Assembly (NCBI GenBank): GCA_049347715.1
Contig: CP186339.1
Coordinates: 1,364,001 to 1,428,000 of the forward strand
Length of the DNA stretch: 64,000 nucleotides
Source of the DNA: Thalassotalea_B piscium_A
GTDB lineage: Bacteria; Pseudomonadota; Gammaproteobacteria; Enterobacterales; Alteromonadaceae
Direction: 5' to 3'
The number at the start of each line of letters is the position of its first letter. Positions within the stretch are counted from its first letter, which is position 1. Under the pieces are notes generated by a model that was not told the DNA's origin, did not search any database, and saw only the letters and a program-made list of their open reading frames with translations. Positions 18,501 to 28,013 of the stretch are shown here, piece after piece. Both the position numbers and the translations under genes were made by a program.

Positions 18501-19366
18501 GCAGCGGCCCAATGTAACGCGGTTCTTTTATCATCTTCAGTTACTTGGTTTATCAGGGGTTTTTGTGCCAATAATCGTTGGAATATTTTAGTATTTTCAT
18601 CACTACTACGACGAGTTTTATTCATTAATACTGTAAAATCCTTATCATCTTTTGCATTGATATAAGCACCTTGATCTAACAAATATTGGGTAACTTCAAT
18701 ATCTCTTGCAATCATTAATGGGGTTAAACCATGTCGGTTTCTTTCTTGTGGATCCGCGCCATTATCAATAAGGTACTTAACTACCGTAATCGGACTAGCA
18801 GGCACTGTTTGTATTTTAATACCTGTTCTTTTGCTTAAAGTGTCGAACTGTTCCGTAATGTTTTTAGTTTTTGCATTCAATGCTTGTTCTAATGGGGAAG
18901 ATAAACTTATATCTTTAGCTGTTAATGAGTAACCGTTAGCCTTGAGTAATTTTAATACGTCAAGTTGATGTGTTTGAGCAGCACTTATTGCAGCGGGAAA
19001 GTACTCTGAGTCTTTGACCTTTTTATTGATCAAAAAGGTAAACATTTTTTCACGACCAAGTGAGATAAGTGTGTTGAGTAAAGGTTTTTCACCATTAACA
19101 ATACACTCTAAATTACTTACGTTTTTTTCAAGGTATTGTGCATCATCATTAATAAATGCCTTAATCAGCCCCTCTCCTAATTCGCATTCAACAATACTGT
19201 CTTCAGATATATTCGGCTCAATGGCTAAAACTGCCTGTCTTTTCGCAACGGCTTCAGAAGACTCTCTTTCAAGAGCTATTTCTGTTGTGGTTTTACCGCA
19301 AGAGGTTATAGCGAAAGTGGCTATTAGTGCAATTAACACACTTGTATTAGGATTTACTCTTTTCAT
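15557..19366 (-). CDS. Large ankyrin-repeat lipoprotein with four supermodules
   Basis: A 1269-residue predicted lipoprotein (signal ending ITSC, Cys23), so exported and membrane-anchored. It consists of many ankyrin-like repeats (DNNGNTILHRAIQRG, NDKGDTPLHLAISARKYEVVKLLLNAGA). These are organised in four large supermodules that each begin with a Cys pair spaced exactly 27 residues: 61/88, 391/418, 640/667 and 988/1015. After the second Cys each module has a less typical helical part and then canonical ankyrins. A low-complexity linker (about 910-970, TKVTKVTK) precedes module 4. It is probably a scaffold for protein binding in the envelope; the partner is unknown. It is convergent with the pilin and divergent from the cas operon. 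Confidence 0.85.
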   Translation of the reverse strand: MKRVNPNTSVLIALIATFAITSCGKTTTEIALERESSEAVAKRQAVLAIEPNISEDSIVECELGEGLIKAFINDDAQYLEKNVSNLECIVNGEKPLLNTLISLGREKMFTFLINKKVKDSEYFPAAISAAQTHQLDVLKLLKANGYSLTAKDISLSSPLEQALNAKTKNITEQFDTLSKRTGIKIQTVPASPITVVKYLIDNGADPQERNRHGLTPLMIARDIEVTQYLLDQGAYINAKDDKDFTVLMNKTRRSSDENTKIFQRLLAQKPLINQVTEDDKRTALHWAAAYENKVLVSLLLQTNVDLNLKDNKDQTALMLAKETDNKDLIALFSPSVVVSSNQEKQNSAPLAKVEATNIASQTSQNKNQPITKALEKALMRQLKDSSKNNQCNNAKALTRALKKDDLAYVKANLTDFNCSIGDGMTPLLAAISYRATKSTNYLIPLTKDLPLAPAAVLAAKNLNLEVLKKLKANNFPINGYLFNGDNAAHSAVYANYKHLSRNSLNVSPTLAVLKFLNENGVSFNGINAKNKTPLMKAKELEVIVYLLEHGAEINTVDNYGKTVLYQAVFVGSYKKVEVLMWYKADPTIKIYDGTTALDIAIKNEKNYTGQSKVSANKIINLLNGTAVARKPQYNPELVVCEKTNKTGEAIKDNDINYLQTQITNYNCLLNGKLDLLNIANILHAEKSFPFLAAKVKDNDKMPLMVSVAKNLNINFMKILLANNFDINKADSQQKTALITAASKSTTTNLGITTKQKSNTPLEVVTFLIENGANINAVDINGLDALASTDSLEVFNYLIAQGAKVDKKNTQGLTALHHYDSRDWSERSPKLIKAAVINNPNIINAKDNNGNTILHRAIQRGSVKTFKLYLDLNANWLIKNNDNKTPLDIAKEAIKENRIISSTNSTALENIITDLSSRTPNTAKTLSSNTKITKVTKVTKIEVSPKQEEQVETITVKAYKPKSPSNRLSRSEFKNRVEKLKKIANANLCQDRKKIRHEIWKDNVEYIKKNVSDLSCYPHESYNLMGLAATHAAYDTLEYLAKHKVKDNPLNPSATIAASAFDLKTLKILSKYHYSMTTFNSDGLTPLLLVSKKEYEFTRKRAIERKKETSPPEEIINYLAKQGVDIDQYGQSLYIKTPAMMANTDSILAQLIKHDSDIFAIDANANTVLHSAIHRKLGDESIKMVKRLIKEEANLDAQNDKGDTPLHLAISARKYEVVKLLLNAGADQTIKNNKNLDAQSFVELKMKEIRRNKKKVEVLNNIKKMLIEQA

Positions 19367-20004
19367 GTTTTAATTCCATTACTCGTTATTTAATTATTAT
19401 TAGTATTCATTGAGACTTTGAACAAAACCGATGAGAGGTACGGTTCGTTGTTGGCGTGCGTTGTTTTTAAAATATAAAAACAAAGAGGAAATTATATGAT
19501 TCTAAGATAAATCACAGGCAAGCATTCCTGTTTTATTTTCCTCTCTATACTAAGTCATGCCTTTGAAATATGTCAAATTTTTCAAGTAGTCCCATAAATA
19601 ATATGAGTTTGAACTAAAGGGAGAGGGGGAGTTTAAAATGAATATTGTGTGGATGTGGTTAGCGTTTTAAATTATTTACAGATGAGCAAACCATTTTTAA
19701 TTAATTCCAGAAAAAGAGTATTGAAATATAAGAAAGTAAAGAGCATATTAATATGGCTTGTTAGTGAGTTTTTTTAAGTGTAGCTGATGGGTTAATATTA
19801 AGGATGATAAAAATATATTATTTTAATAAACAATAACTAATAAAAATAGAGCAATTATCCTTGTTTTAGTCATATAGGGTGAGCCATAACATTCATTTTT
19901 TATATGAATTATATTATGTTTATTGACAAGTAAGGGGGCTGCTTGAATTTAATGCAAATAACAATTAGAAATTACTTTTCTTATTTTTTTGAGATAAATA
20001 AGTA
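19367..20004. other. Divergent intergenic region between ankyrin gene and cas1
   Basis: 638 bp, AT-rich, with no credible ORF. It must hold the promoters for the minus-strand ankyrin lipoprotein and the plus-strand cas operon. The latter is proposed at 19923-19951. I see no other repeats or motifs. Confidence 0.5.
19923..19951 (+). promoter_or_regulatory. Probable promoter of the cas operon
   Basis: A perfect -35 TTGACA (19923-19928) is followed 17-18 bp later by AATTTA/ATTTAA. The start would lie about 45 bp before the cas1 ATG. The -10 is only moderately good. Confidence 0.45.
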
Positions 20005-20994
20005 ATGAAAGATTTATCTCCTTCAGATCTAAAAACCATACTTCATTCAAAACGCGCCAACATGTATTACTTAGAATACTGCAGAGTAATGCAAAAAGAC
20101 GGGCGTGTTTTATACCTAACCGAAGCGAACAAAAGACAAGATAACCAATATTTTAATATTCCAATAGCTAATACCACCGTATTACTACTTGGCAACGGTA
20201 CTTCAATTACTCAAGCCGCTATGCGTATGTTAAGCCAAGCGGGTGTATTGGTTGGGTTCAGTGGCGGTGGTGGTACGCCGCTTTACATGGCAAATAATGT
20301 TGAACACGCCATTGAATGGATGACGCCACAAAGTGAATACCGACCAACAGAATACCTGCAAGGCTGGATGGGTTTTTGGTTTGATGACGAAAAGCGCCTA
20401 GCCGCTGCAAAAATGTTCCAAACGGCTCGTATTGATTACTTAATGCGTATTTGGCAAAAAGACAAAGACTTAAAACAAAATGGCTTTGATCTTTTCTCAG
20501 ATAAAGTTAAAGGCATAGAAAACGCACTAAATACCTTTAATCAGCGTACCGATAAAGCTACCAAACAAAGCGAATTACTCTTAACCGAAGCACAACTCAC
20601 TAAAGCCCTATATAAATTTTCCGCCAACGCCACACAAACAGAAGGCTTTAAGCGCCAACACGACTCTAACGATCTCGCAAATGATTTTTTAAACCACGGC
20701 AATTATTTAGCTTATGGCTTAGCTGCTTGTACTTTGTGGGTACTTGGCATACCGCATGGTTTTGCGGTAATGCACGGAAAAACCCGAAGAGGTGCTTTAG
20801 TGTTTGACGTTGCCGACCTTATAAAAGACACCTTAGTGTTACCGTGGGCATTTATTTGTGCAAAAGAAAACGCCACTGAACAAGAATTCAGGCAACAAAT
20901 ATTACAAGCTTTTACCGATCACAAAGCACTCGACTTCATGTTTGATAAAGTAAAAGAAATAGCCCTACACAACAGTGAAAATAATAATGATTAG
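20005..20994 (+). CDS. cas1: Type I-F CRISPR integrase Cas1
   Basis: Cas1 is the metal-dependent integrase that, with Cas2, inserts new spacers. The I-F type N-terminus (MKDLSPSDLKTILHSKRANMY) is recognisable. Probable catalytic residues are Glu195 (LTEAQLTK), one of His251/His257 (IPHGFAVMHGKTRRG) and Asp268 (ALVFDVADLIKD). It has 329 residues, usual for the subtype. It is first in the cas operon. A small stem-loop element separates it from cas2-3, so adaptation and interference genes may be expressed unequally. Confidence 0.96.
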   Translation: MKDLSPSDLKTILHSKRANMYYLEYCRVMQKDGRVLYLTEANKRQDNQYFNIPIANTTVLLLGNGTSITQAAMRMLSQAGVLVGFSGGGGTPLYMANNVEHAIEWMTPQSEYRPTEYLQGWMGFWFDDEKRLAAAKMFQTARIDYLMRIWQKDKDLKQNGFDLFSDKVKGIENALNTFNQRTDKATKQSELLLTEAQLTKALYKFSANATQTEGFKRQHDSNDLANDFLNHGNYLAYGLAACTLWVLGIPHGFAVMHGKTRRGALVFDVADLIKDTLVLPWAFICAKENATEQEFRQQILQAFTDHKALDFMFDKVKEIALHNSENNND

Positions 20995-21005
20995 CCATAA
21001 TGTAG

Positions 21006-21023
21006 GTCGTACTTCAGTACGAC
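21006..21023. repeat. REP-like palindrome between cas1 and cas2-3
   Basis: A perfect stem GTCGTAC-TTCA-GTACGAC sits in the only gap in the cas operon. It resembles the short extragenic palindromes common in marine gammaproteobacteria. There is no U-tract, so it may attenuate or stabilise rather than terminate. Its copy number elsewhere in the genome is not visible here. Confidence 0.5.
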
Positions 21024-21039
21024 AATTAGGTGAACACTC

Positions 21040-24000
21040 ATGATGGTCACCTTTGTAAGCCAATGTGAAAAAAACGCCCTGAAAAAAACAAGGCGAGTAC
21101 TCGACGCTTTTGCCAACCGTATTGGTGATAATACATGGCAAACTATTATCACCGAAGACGGCTTATTAACGGTAAAAAAAATGCTGCGCCAAACCGCCAG
21201 TAAAAGTACAGCAGTAAGTTGCCATTGGATACGTTCTCGATCAAGAAGTCAGTTTTTGTGGGTGGTGGGAAATAGGGCTAAATTTAATGGCGAGGGTGTG
21301 GTGCCTGTAAATAGCACAAAAAAAGAATCACTAACCGAAACATCATTTTTTACGTCAGTTGATCAAATTGCACTATTTTCAAGTATGGCTGGTTTATTCC
21401 ATGATGTAGGAAAGGCAAACTCGCTTTTCCAAAATAAACTGAACCCTGAATTATCAGGTCAATTTTATGAACCATATCGGCATGAATGGGTCTCGCTAAG
21501 AATATTTCAGGCATTTGTCGGCAATAAAACAGACACTCAATGGTTACAAGCTTTAGTTGATATAGATAATAGTGCAGAGAAAAATGTTTTAGAAAATCTT
21601 ACTTCATTAAGAGACGGCATTGATGAAGATATTCTGAATCCTTTCGTGTCATTTCCACCTGTAGCTAAAGTAGTTGCATGGCTGATAGTCTCGCACCACA
21701 AATTACCCCAATTCCCTCAAGGTGGTGATAATCCACCATCGTTTGAAAATATCAATGAATGGTTAAATCAAAACTTTGAAGCATGCTGGAATTCGCCACA
21801 ATGTTTAGTTGATGATTGGCAAAAAGAAGATATTGAGCAAAATTGGCTATTCCCACACGGTACGCCATTTTCGAGTGCTCATTGGCAAACACAGATTAGC
21901 ATTTTAGCTAAAGAAGTTTTGCGTTGTGAGGCTACGTTTCAACAAAGTTGGTTTGAACAACACTTTACTGCGCACATATCTCGCTTGTCTTTGATGTTAT
22001 CCGATCATTATTATTCATCTCAAACCGAAACAACACCTGAATGGCAAGATCGAAATTACAAAGCTTATGCTAATACGGACAAAAACTCGTACGGACAAAC
22101 TTATTTAAAGCAAAAACTTGATGAGCATAATATTGCAGTAGGAATCAATGCGTATAAATTTTCTAGGTCTTTGCCACGTTTGAAAAATGATTTACCTACA
22201 TTAAAAGTAAATAAAGCGTTAACAGCAAAAGTTCCGAGAAAATTCCAAGCCGATTACGGATGGCAAGATACCGCTTATAACTTAGCTAAATCAATTAAAG
22301 ATGAGACAAAGAACTATGGTTTCTTTGGTGTTTGTCAATCATCAACAGGAAAAGGAAAAACGCTCGGAAATACACGAATCATGTATGGACTTGCAGATGA
22401 AGGAAGTTGTCGATTTAGTATTGCGCTAGGCCTTAGAACATTAACATTGCAAACTGCCGATGCGCTTAAAGATAAACTAAACCTTGATAATGATGAGCTT
22501 GCTTTGCTTATTGGTTCACAAGCGGTGAAAGACTTACATCAACAATCAAAAGATCCTGAAATTAGTGTTGAGCAAAATCAAGGTAGTGAATCTGCAGAAT
22601 CATTATTAAAGGATGAAATTACGTTAATACAAGATTTGCCTGAGTATATAGGTGAGTGTGCTAAGTGGTTTAAACATGATCCTAAAATACTAAAACTTAT
22701 CCAAGCACCTGTTTTGGTTAGCACAATAGACTACCTGATGCCTGCTAACGAGGGGGTACGCGGTGGACGTCAAATAGCTCCTATGCTTAGGTTGCTTACA
22801 TCTGATTTAGTTCTTGATGAGCCTGATGATTTTGGTTTAGATGATTTACCTGCGTTATGCCGCTTAGTTAACTGGGCGGGTATGCTCGGCAGTAGAGTTC
22901 TTTTATCAACGGCGACAATATCACCATCACTAGCCAGCGCATTATTTTCTGCCTATCAAGCAGGTCGTAAACACTATACACAAGTTAATGGTGAACTTGG
23001 TGAAACCAGTAAAGTATGTTGTGCATGGTTTGATGAATTTAAAAAGCCTAAATCAGTACTTATATCTAATACAGATTCTTATGAAAAAGAGCATAGTGAT
23101 TTTATTGAAAAACGTATTAAAAATTTAGAAAAAAATAATACTCCACTAAGAAAAGGAAAAATGGTTACCGTCGTTAAAAATAACGAACAAAAACCCAGCG
23201 AAAATATTGCGGCGGTTATTCATACATCGATACAAACCTTACATAAGCAACACAGTATTTCGGTGTTAGATAAAAAAATATCCATCGGTTTAGTACGTAT
23301 GGCAAACATTGATCCATTGGTACATATTTCTAAAATTTTATTAGAAAAAAATGCGCCCGAAAATACGATTATTCATTACTGTATTTACCACAGCCAGTTT
23401 CCACTATTACAGCGTTCAAGCATTGAAAAACAGTTAGATAGTGCATTATCACGACATAGTGAAAATGAGTGGTTACAACAGTCGGGTATTTATGAACAGA
23501 TAAAAAAATATAAAGAAACACATCATGTTTTTGTTGTTTTAGCTACAGCCGTGGCTGAAGTGGGCCGTGATCATGACTATGATTGGGCAATAGTTGAACC
23601 AAGTTCTATGCGCTCAATTATCCAATTAGCAGGGCGTGTTCAACGTCATCGTAAACAAGTACCTACAACTGAAAATATTCATATTTTATCTAAAAACTTC
23701 AAGGGTATAAAAGGTCTAGATATACGGTTTGAAAAGCCAGGGTTTGAAACTAAAAAGTTAAGTTATTCATCTGCTGATTTAACTGATCTTGTTTCAATGA
23801 ATGAATTTGATGAAATTAATGCAATTGCCAGAATAAAAATGCCTGAGCTAACATCTGCTTCAATAACGAAGAAAGATAAACCACTATTTAATTCATTTAA
23901 TTTACTGGAACATTTTGCTCAAATATTACGTTTAGTTGGAAATGAGAAAGAAAGCAATCACGCTGCACAATGGTGGCTTAATAGTGTTACATGGTGCGGA

Positions 24001-24381
24001 GAGCTGCAGCGTTTACAGCCATTTAGGCAATCAACCCCAAATGATGAATATAACCAGATGTTTACTCGTACAGGAAAAGTTATTTGGCAAAAGAAAATAG
24101 CTAAAACATCACCAGTTGAATATGAGCCGACTTCAGACATAGTAACTGAAAGTGAAAATATTAAGTTTGGCGTAGGTAATTATATATGGGGAGATTTTAA
24201 CCTAAAAGAAAGCGTTGAAAGTTTAGCTACTCGAAGTGGTGAAAGTGAGGAACTTATATTAAAGAAATTTACGAGTCTATCACTTCGTCAATTAAATAAA
24301 AATTCAGCTGAGCAGTGGCAATGCCACCCTTCGCTTGGTTTATACAAAACATTGAAAAAGGATGCTTATGAAAATGATTGA
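21040..24381 (+). CDS. cas3: Type I-F Cas2-3 fusion (nuclease-helicase)
   Basis: This is the signature I-F fusion of Cas2 with the Cas3 effector, 1113 residues. The N-terminal part (about 1-95) is the Cas2-like domain. The HD nuclease has His121-Asp122 (GLFHDVGKAN) and a His pair at 219-220 (VSHHKLP). The SF2 helicase has Walker A SSTGKGKT (434-441), DEPD box (593-596, DLVLDEPDD), motif III LLSTATISP and motif VI QLAGRVQRHRK. It joins Cas1 for adaptation and degrades target DNA recruited by the Csy complex. Its end overlaps csy1. Confidence 0.96.
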   Translation: MMVTFVSQCEKNALKKTRRVLDAFANRIGDNTWQTIITEDGLLTVKKMLRQTASKSTAVSCHWIRSRSRSQFLWVVGNRAKFNGEGVVPVNSTKKESLTETSFFTSVDQIALFSSMAGLFHDVGKANSLFQNKLNPELSGQFYEPYRHEWVSLRIFQAFVGNKTDTQWLQALVDIDNSAEKNVLENLTSLRDGIDEDILNPFVSFPPVAKVVAWLIVSHHKLPQFPQGGDNPPSFENINEWLNQNFEACWNSPQCLVDDWQKEDIEQNWLFPHGTPFSSAHWQTQISILAKEVLRCEATFQQSWFEQHFTAHISRLSLMLSDHYYSSQTETTPEWQDRNYKAYANTDKNSYGQTYLKQKLDEHNIAVGINAYKFSRSLPRLKNDLPTLKVNKALTAKVPRKFQADYGWQDTAYNLAKSIKDETKNYGFFGVCQSSTGKGKTLGNTRIMYGLADEGSCRFSIALGLRTLTLQTADALKDKLNLDNDELALLIGSQAVKDLHQQSKDPEISVEQNQGSESAESLLKDEITLIQDLPEYIGECAKWFKHDPKILKLIQAPVLVSTIDYLMPANEGVRGGRQIAPMLRLLTSDLVLDEPDDFGLDDLPALCRLVNWAGMLGSRVLLSTATISPSLASALFSAYQAGRKHYTQVNGELGETSKVCCAWFDEFKKPKSVLISNTDSYEKEHSDFIEKRIKNLEKNNTPLRKGKMVTVVKNNEQKPSENIAAVIHTSIQTLHKQHSISVLDKKISIGLVRMANIDPLVHISKILLEKNAPENTIIHYCIYHSQFPLLQRSSIEKQLDSALSRHSENEWLQQSGIYEQIKKYKETHHVFVVLATAVAEVGRDHDYDWAIVEPSSMRSIIQLAGRVQRHRKQVPTTENIHILSKNFKGIKGLDIRFEKPGFETKKLSYSSADLTDLVSMNEFDEINAIARIKMPELTSASITKKDKPLFNSFNLLEHFAQILRLVGNEKESNHAAQWWLNSVTWCGELQRLQPFRQSTPNDEYNQMFTRTGKVIWQKKIAKTSPVEYEPTSDIVTESENIKFGVGNYIWGDFNLKESVESLATRSGESEELILKKFTSLSLRQLNKNSAEQWQCHPSLGLYKTLKKDAYEND

Positions 24382-25912
24382 TGAACAACTATCGAAAGCA
24401 TTATCCGACGAAATTATTAGATACATTAATAACCGTCGAGATATTAAAGAAGAACATTTTTTGAAGGATAAACCAAAAAAAAATAAACAAGGGCTAATCT
24501 CCAACGGTGCAATTATAGCGCGGTTATCAGTAGTTATAAAAAAAACAAGTGATCATGTTGATGACGTTATCAGAATAGAGAAGGCAAAGAAAAGTAAAAT
24601 TCAAACAAACTTAGAGTTTCAAAGAAGTCGATATGAGCAATTATTGTCATTAGTAGGTGATGTTGTTGATAGTAATTTAGTTGATATAAAAAATGAATAT
24701 CATGAGTTTTTATTGACCAATCGTGAGTTTTTTAATCCAGTAACGTGGCTTACTAATTATTCGATAAAAGCTAAAGATATAAGCTTTGCTACACATGTTG
24801 GGAAACTAACCCATTCTAGTAGTAAAAGTTCTAGTATTCTCGATGTGTCTGATGAAAAAAAGGAATGCTATCTTACTACCAATAGCCTGCATAATATTGA
24901 AGTTGATACAGCCTCTTCAAATGCTGCATCATTACCTATTGCAGATATATTAAAAATAACAGTCGATGGTGTTAGTGTGCTTGATTGTTTAAAGAATAAC
25001 GATAAATCGCTATTTGAAAATTTAACAGATAATGAGGTTTTAATAAATGAATGGTGTGAACAATTAAAACAAACTTATGATAGATCGGAAAAACAAAGTT
25101 ATTTCCTTTCTAAACAAACTTACTTTCCAGTAGAAGAACATCAATATCACTTACTCTTGCCATTAACATCATCTTCTTTAGTGCATGCAATACATCTGAA
25201 GCATAAAGCGATATGGGATGGTAAAAAGGAGTTAGATACAGAACAAAGAGTAGCTAACACTCAGAGAAACAAGAAGAAATTTTCAGAAATAAATACATGT
25301 GTGTATTTAAATAAAGCTATTTTAAATATTACTTCAAACCTTAAAGCTCATTCTAATGTGTCCCGCTTAAATCTAGAGCGGCAAGGTAAAGTTCCACTTC
25401 TATCAACTATTCCCCCGCAGTGGCAATCAAGTATCCCTTCTTATGTTAATAAAACCGATGTTTTTGATAGGTCATTGAGTTTTGTTTTAAAAGCAGAAAT
25501 GAACGACTTAAAAAAATACTTAGTATTAATCAAAAATAAATCGCTCAGTATCAGTGAGCCAAAACGCAATGCGGCAGTAATAAATAAACTACGCGCGATA
25601 GCAGGAAACTTCTTTAATTATATTGAGCAGATTAACTCTCATACAGCCATAAAAAATTGGACTGTTGAAACTCATTTACCAATTGAACAACAGCTTCTAT
25701 TTGAATATTCCCGAGATGATGACAAAGCAGTCTCCGCAAAACAGAATAAACAATGGATGAAAATACTGAGTAAAAGTTACGGGCGATGGTTAAACAATCA
25801 ACTTAAAGACAAAGATAAACTGCCCTTAACCCTTATTCACGAAGCAGTATGGGCAGACGCATTTTTAATTGAGTTGAGAGAGTTTGTTGCGACACAGGAG
25901 GTGACATTATGA
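24368..25912 (+). CDS. csy1: Type I-F Csy1 (Cas8f), large Cascade subunit
   Basis: Csy1 is the large subunit of the I-F surveillance complex. With Csy2 it forms the tail that binds the 5' crRNA handle and recognises the PAM. It has 514 residues from ATG 24368. That start is chosen because AAAAGGA sits 5 bp upstream; ATG 24362 overlaps the ribosome site. The N-terminus (DEIIRYINNRRDIKEEH) and the C-terminal block (WMKILSKSYGRWLNNQLK) are family-like. It overlaps cas2-3 by 14 bp and csy2 by 4 bp. Confidence 0.93.
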   Translation: MKMIDEQLSKALSDEIIRYINNRRDIKEEHFLKDKPKKNKQGLISNGAIIARLSVVIKKTSDHVDDVIRIEKAKKSKIQTNLEFQRSRYEQLLSLVGDVVDSNLVDIKNEYHEFLLTNREFFNPVTWLTNYSIKAKDISFATHVGKLTHSSSKSSSILDVSDEKKECYLTTNSLHNIEVDTASSNAASLPIADILKITVDGVSVLDCLKNNDKSLFENLTDNEVLINEWCEQLKQTYDRSEKQSYFLSKQTYFPVEEHQYHLLLPLTSSSLVHAIHLKHKAIWDGKKELDTEQRVANTQRNKKKFSEINTCVYLNKAILNITSNLKAHSNVSRLNLERQGKVPLLSTIPPQWQSSIPSYVNKTDVFDRSLSFVLKAEMNDLKKYLVLIKNKSLSISEPKRNAAVINKLRAIAGNFFNYIEQINSHTAIKNWTVETHLPIEQQLLFEYSRDDDKAVSAKQNKQWMKILSKSYGRWLNNQLKDKDKLPLTLIHEAVWADAFLIELREFVATQEVTL

Positions 25913-26970
25913 GCCAATATTTAATATTAAGTCATATTCAAATACAAAATGCTAACTCAATTGCTGGGTTAACGTGGGGATTTCCTGCTATTACTCAGTT
26001 TTTAGGTTTTACTCATGCTTTAAATAGAAAAATATCAAATCAGTATGATGGTGAATATGATATGGAGTTAACAGGTTGTGGGGTGATATCTCACACTGTT
26101 CAAAACAAAGTATATCAACCGAAACAATTTTCTGACTTTGAATTCATACAAAGTAAAAATCCCCCCGTTTTGGCTAAACATAAAAATGCATCACCTCCAA
26201 TTATTGAAGAGGGGAAAATGAATTTGACCGTTAGTTTGATTATTGAAATCGCTAATTCAATAACGCTAACCACAGAAAAAATAAAAGAGTTTGAACAAAA
26301 AGTTGAAGCTCTGTGTTATCGAATGCGAATCGCTGGCGGAACAGTATTAAGTATTAATAAAATAAAGGTATTAGCCGCGAGTACTGAAAAACAGCACGTT
26401 GACATGGTAAGGAAAATAAAAAGTTTAACTATGGCTGGTTTTGTTTTATTAGATCGTAGTGAGTATTTGCAAGAACATTACAACACGCTAGTAAGGCGTC
26501 ATAAAGAAAATGATAATGCGAACAACGAACCCCAACTGTTAGATGCATGGTTAGACTTTTCTGCACTTAAATATCAAGCGATCCCGAAATTAACTAAAGA
26601 CCAAATTGAACCAGATGAAAATACTGATGCTGATTGGGTATATGTTGCCAAACCTAATTCGGGTTACTTAGTTCCGCTTATGACTGGGTATAAAGCTATC
26701 AGTGAACTTTATGATCCTAAGCAAGTGGCAAATACTCGAGACGAATTAACGCCTTCACGTTTTGTTGAAGCATTACACTCTGTGGGTGAATGGAAAAGTA
26801 TGCACAACACTCAAAATATTACTGACATTATTTGGCGTTATAGACATGACGGACAATGGTATTTGTGTGAGCAAAAAAATAATACCGAGTCAGGTGATTT
26901 AGATACAAATGAAAACGAAATTGAACAAATTCAAACACTCAATTTAAATGAAGCACTTAACCTCTTTTAA
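25909..26970 (+). CDS. csy2: Type I-F Csy2 (Cas5f)
   Basis: Csy2 is the Cas5-type subunit that caps the 5' end of the crRNA in the I-F complex. It starts MSQYLILSHIQIQNANSIAGLTWGFPA, a characteristic N-terminus, and continues with TQFLGFTHALNRK. It has 353 residues. The ATGA overlap with csy1 implies translational coupling. csy3 follows after 11 bp. Confidence 0.94.
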   Translation: MSQYLILSHIQIQNANSIAGLTWGFPAITQFLGFTHALNRKISNQYDGEYDMELTGCGVISHTVQNKVYQPKQFSDFEFIQSKNPPVLAKHKNASPPIIEEGKMNLTVSLIIEIANSITLTTEKIKEFEQKVEALCYRMRIAGGTVLSINKIKVLAASTEKQHVDMVRKIKSLTMAGFVLLDRSEYLQEHYNTLVRRHKENDNANNEPQLLDAWLDFSALKYQAIPKLTKDQIEPDENTDADWVYVAKPNSGYLVPLMTGYKAISELYDPKQVANTRDELTPSRFVEALHSVGEWKSMHNTQNITDIIWRYRHDGQWYLCEQKNNTESGDLDTNENEIEQIQTLNLNEALNLF

Positions 26971-26981
26971 GGATAAATAAT

Positions 26982-28004
26982 ATGACTACTTTTACAAAAA
27001 TGCCTGCAGTGATCGCTTTTGATCGTAAATTAGAACCTTCTGATGCCTTAATGTATTCAGGAAGTTGGGAAAGTATAACGTCGGATAATTCATGGCAAGA
27101 AATTGAACTTTTTGATAGGCATAACCGTGCAGTTAAAAGTAACTTTAAACCTGAAGTTCTTAATGATGAGGTTGAGCTACAAAAGCAAATTGCCGAAGCA
27201 AATCTTGCCTGGGGAGATGATGCTGCATTAAGCCATGAACACGACACATTAAAATTAAGTTTTACTTTACGTGTTGTAAGCGGTTTAAGCCGACCGTCTG
27301 CATGTAACGATGTGGATTTTGAAGCGGCATATAAAGAAAAAATACACAGTTATGTTCAATCTAACATAGGTAATTTAGCTAGTCGTTATGCATATAATAT
27401 TGCGAACGGTCGCTTTTTATGGCGTAACCGTGTTGGCGCACAAGAGATAAAAATTGTAGTGAACCACACAAGCTTGAATGAACCCTTAGTATTTGATGCC
27501 TATGATTATTCATTAAAGAATACGACATCTGAAAATACTAAATTAGCCGAGTTAACGGAATTGATAAAATCAGGATTTAAAAGTGATAAACCTGTTTTAT
27601 TGTCTATTCAAGCATATTCAAAACTTGGTAATGGGCAGCGTATTTGGCCTTCACAAGAAATGATTTTGAACTCTCCGAAAGGTGAAAAAAGCCGTCATTT
27701 ATTCTCATTAAAAGTTAACGGTAAAGATGTTGCAGCAATGCACTGTGAAAAAATAGGCAATGCATTACGTACTATTGATGATTGGTACCCTAGCTTTAAT
27801 GAAACACAAAACCCTATTGCTATTGAAGCTTATGGCTCGGTTACGCAAAGAGGTGTGGCTTATCGTTCGACAAAAAATGATTTTAAAACGTTATTGTTAA
27901 AGTGGTTAAATTCAGTTGATAGTGACACACTTAAACAAGATGAACAGGACTTCGTTGTCGCCATGTTAATTCGTGGAGGTGTATTTGGTGAAGGCGAAAG
28001 CTAA
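26982..28004 (+). CDS. csy3: Type I-F Csy3 (Cas7f), backbone subunit
   Basis: Csy3 is the Cas7-family subunit that polymerises along the spacer part of the crRNA, six per complex in known I-F systems. Family blocks include MPAVIAFDRKLEPSDALMYSG at the N-terminus, LRVVSGLSRPSACND and RNRVGAQEI. It has 340 residues. AAGGA precedes the ATG. It is in order between csy2 and csy4. Confidence 0.95.
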   Translation: MTTFTKMPAVIAFDRKLEPSDALMYSGSWESITSDNSWQEIELFDRHNRAVKSNFKPEVLNDEVELQKQIAEANLAWGDDAALSHEHDTLKLSFTLRVVSGLSRPSACNDVDFEAAYKEKIHSYVQSNIGNLASRYAYNIANGRFLWRNRVGAQEIKIVVNHTSLNEPLVFDAYDYSLKNTTSENTKLAELTELIKSGFKSDKPVLLSIQAYSKLGNGQRIWPSQEMILNSPKGEKSRHLFSLKVNGKDVAAMHCEKIGNALRTIDDWYPSFNETQNPIAIEAYGSVTQRGVAYRSTKNDFKTLLLKWLNSVDSDTLKQDEQDFVVAMLIRGGVFGEGES

Positions 28005-28013
28005 GGAGAGAAA

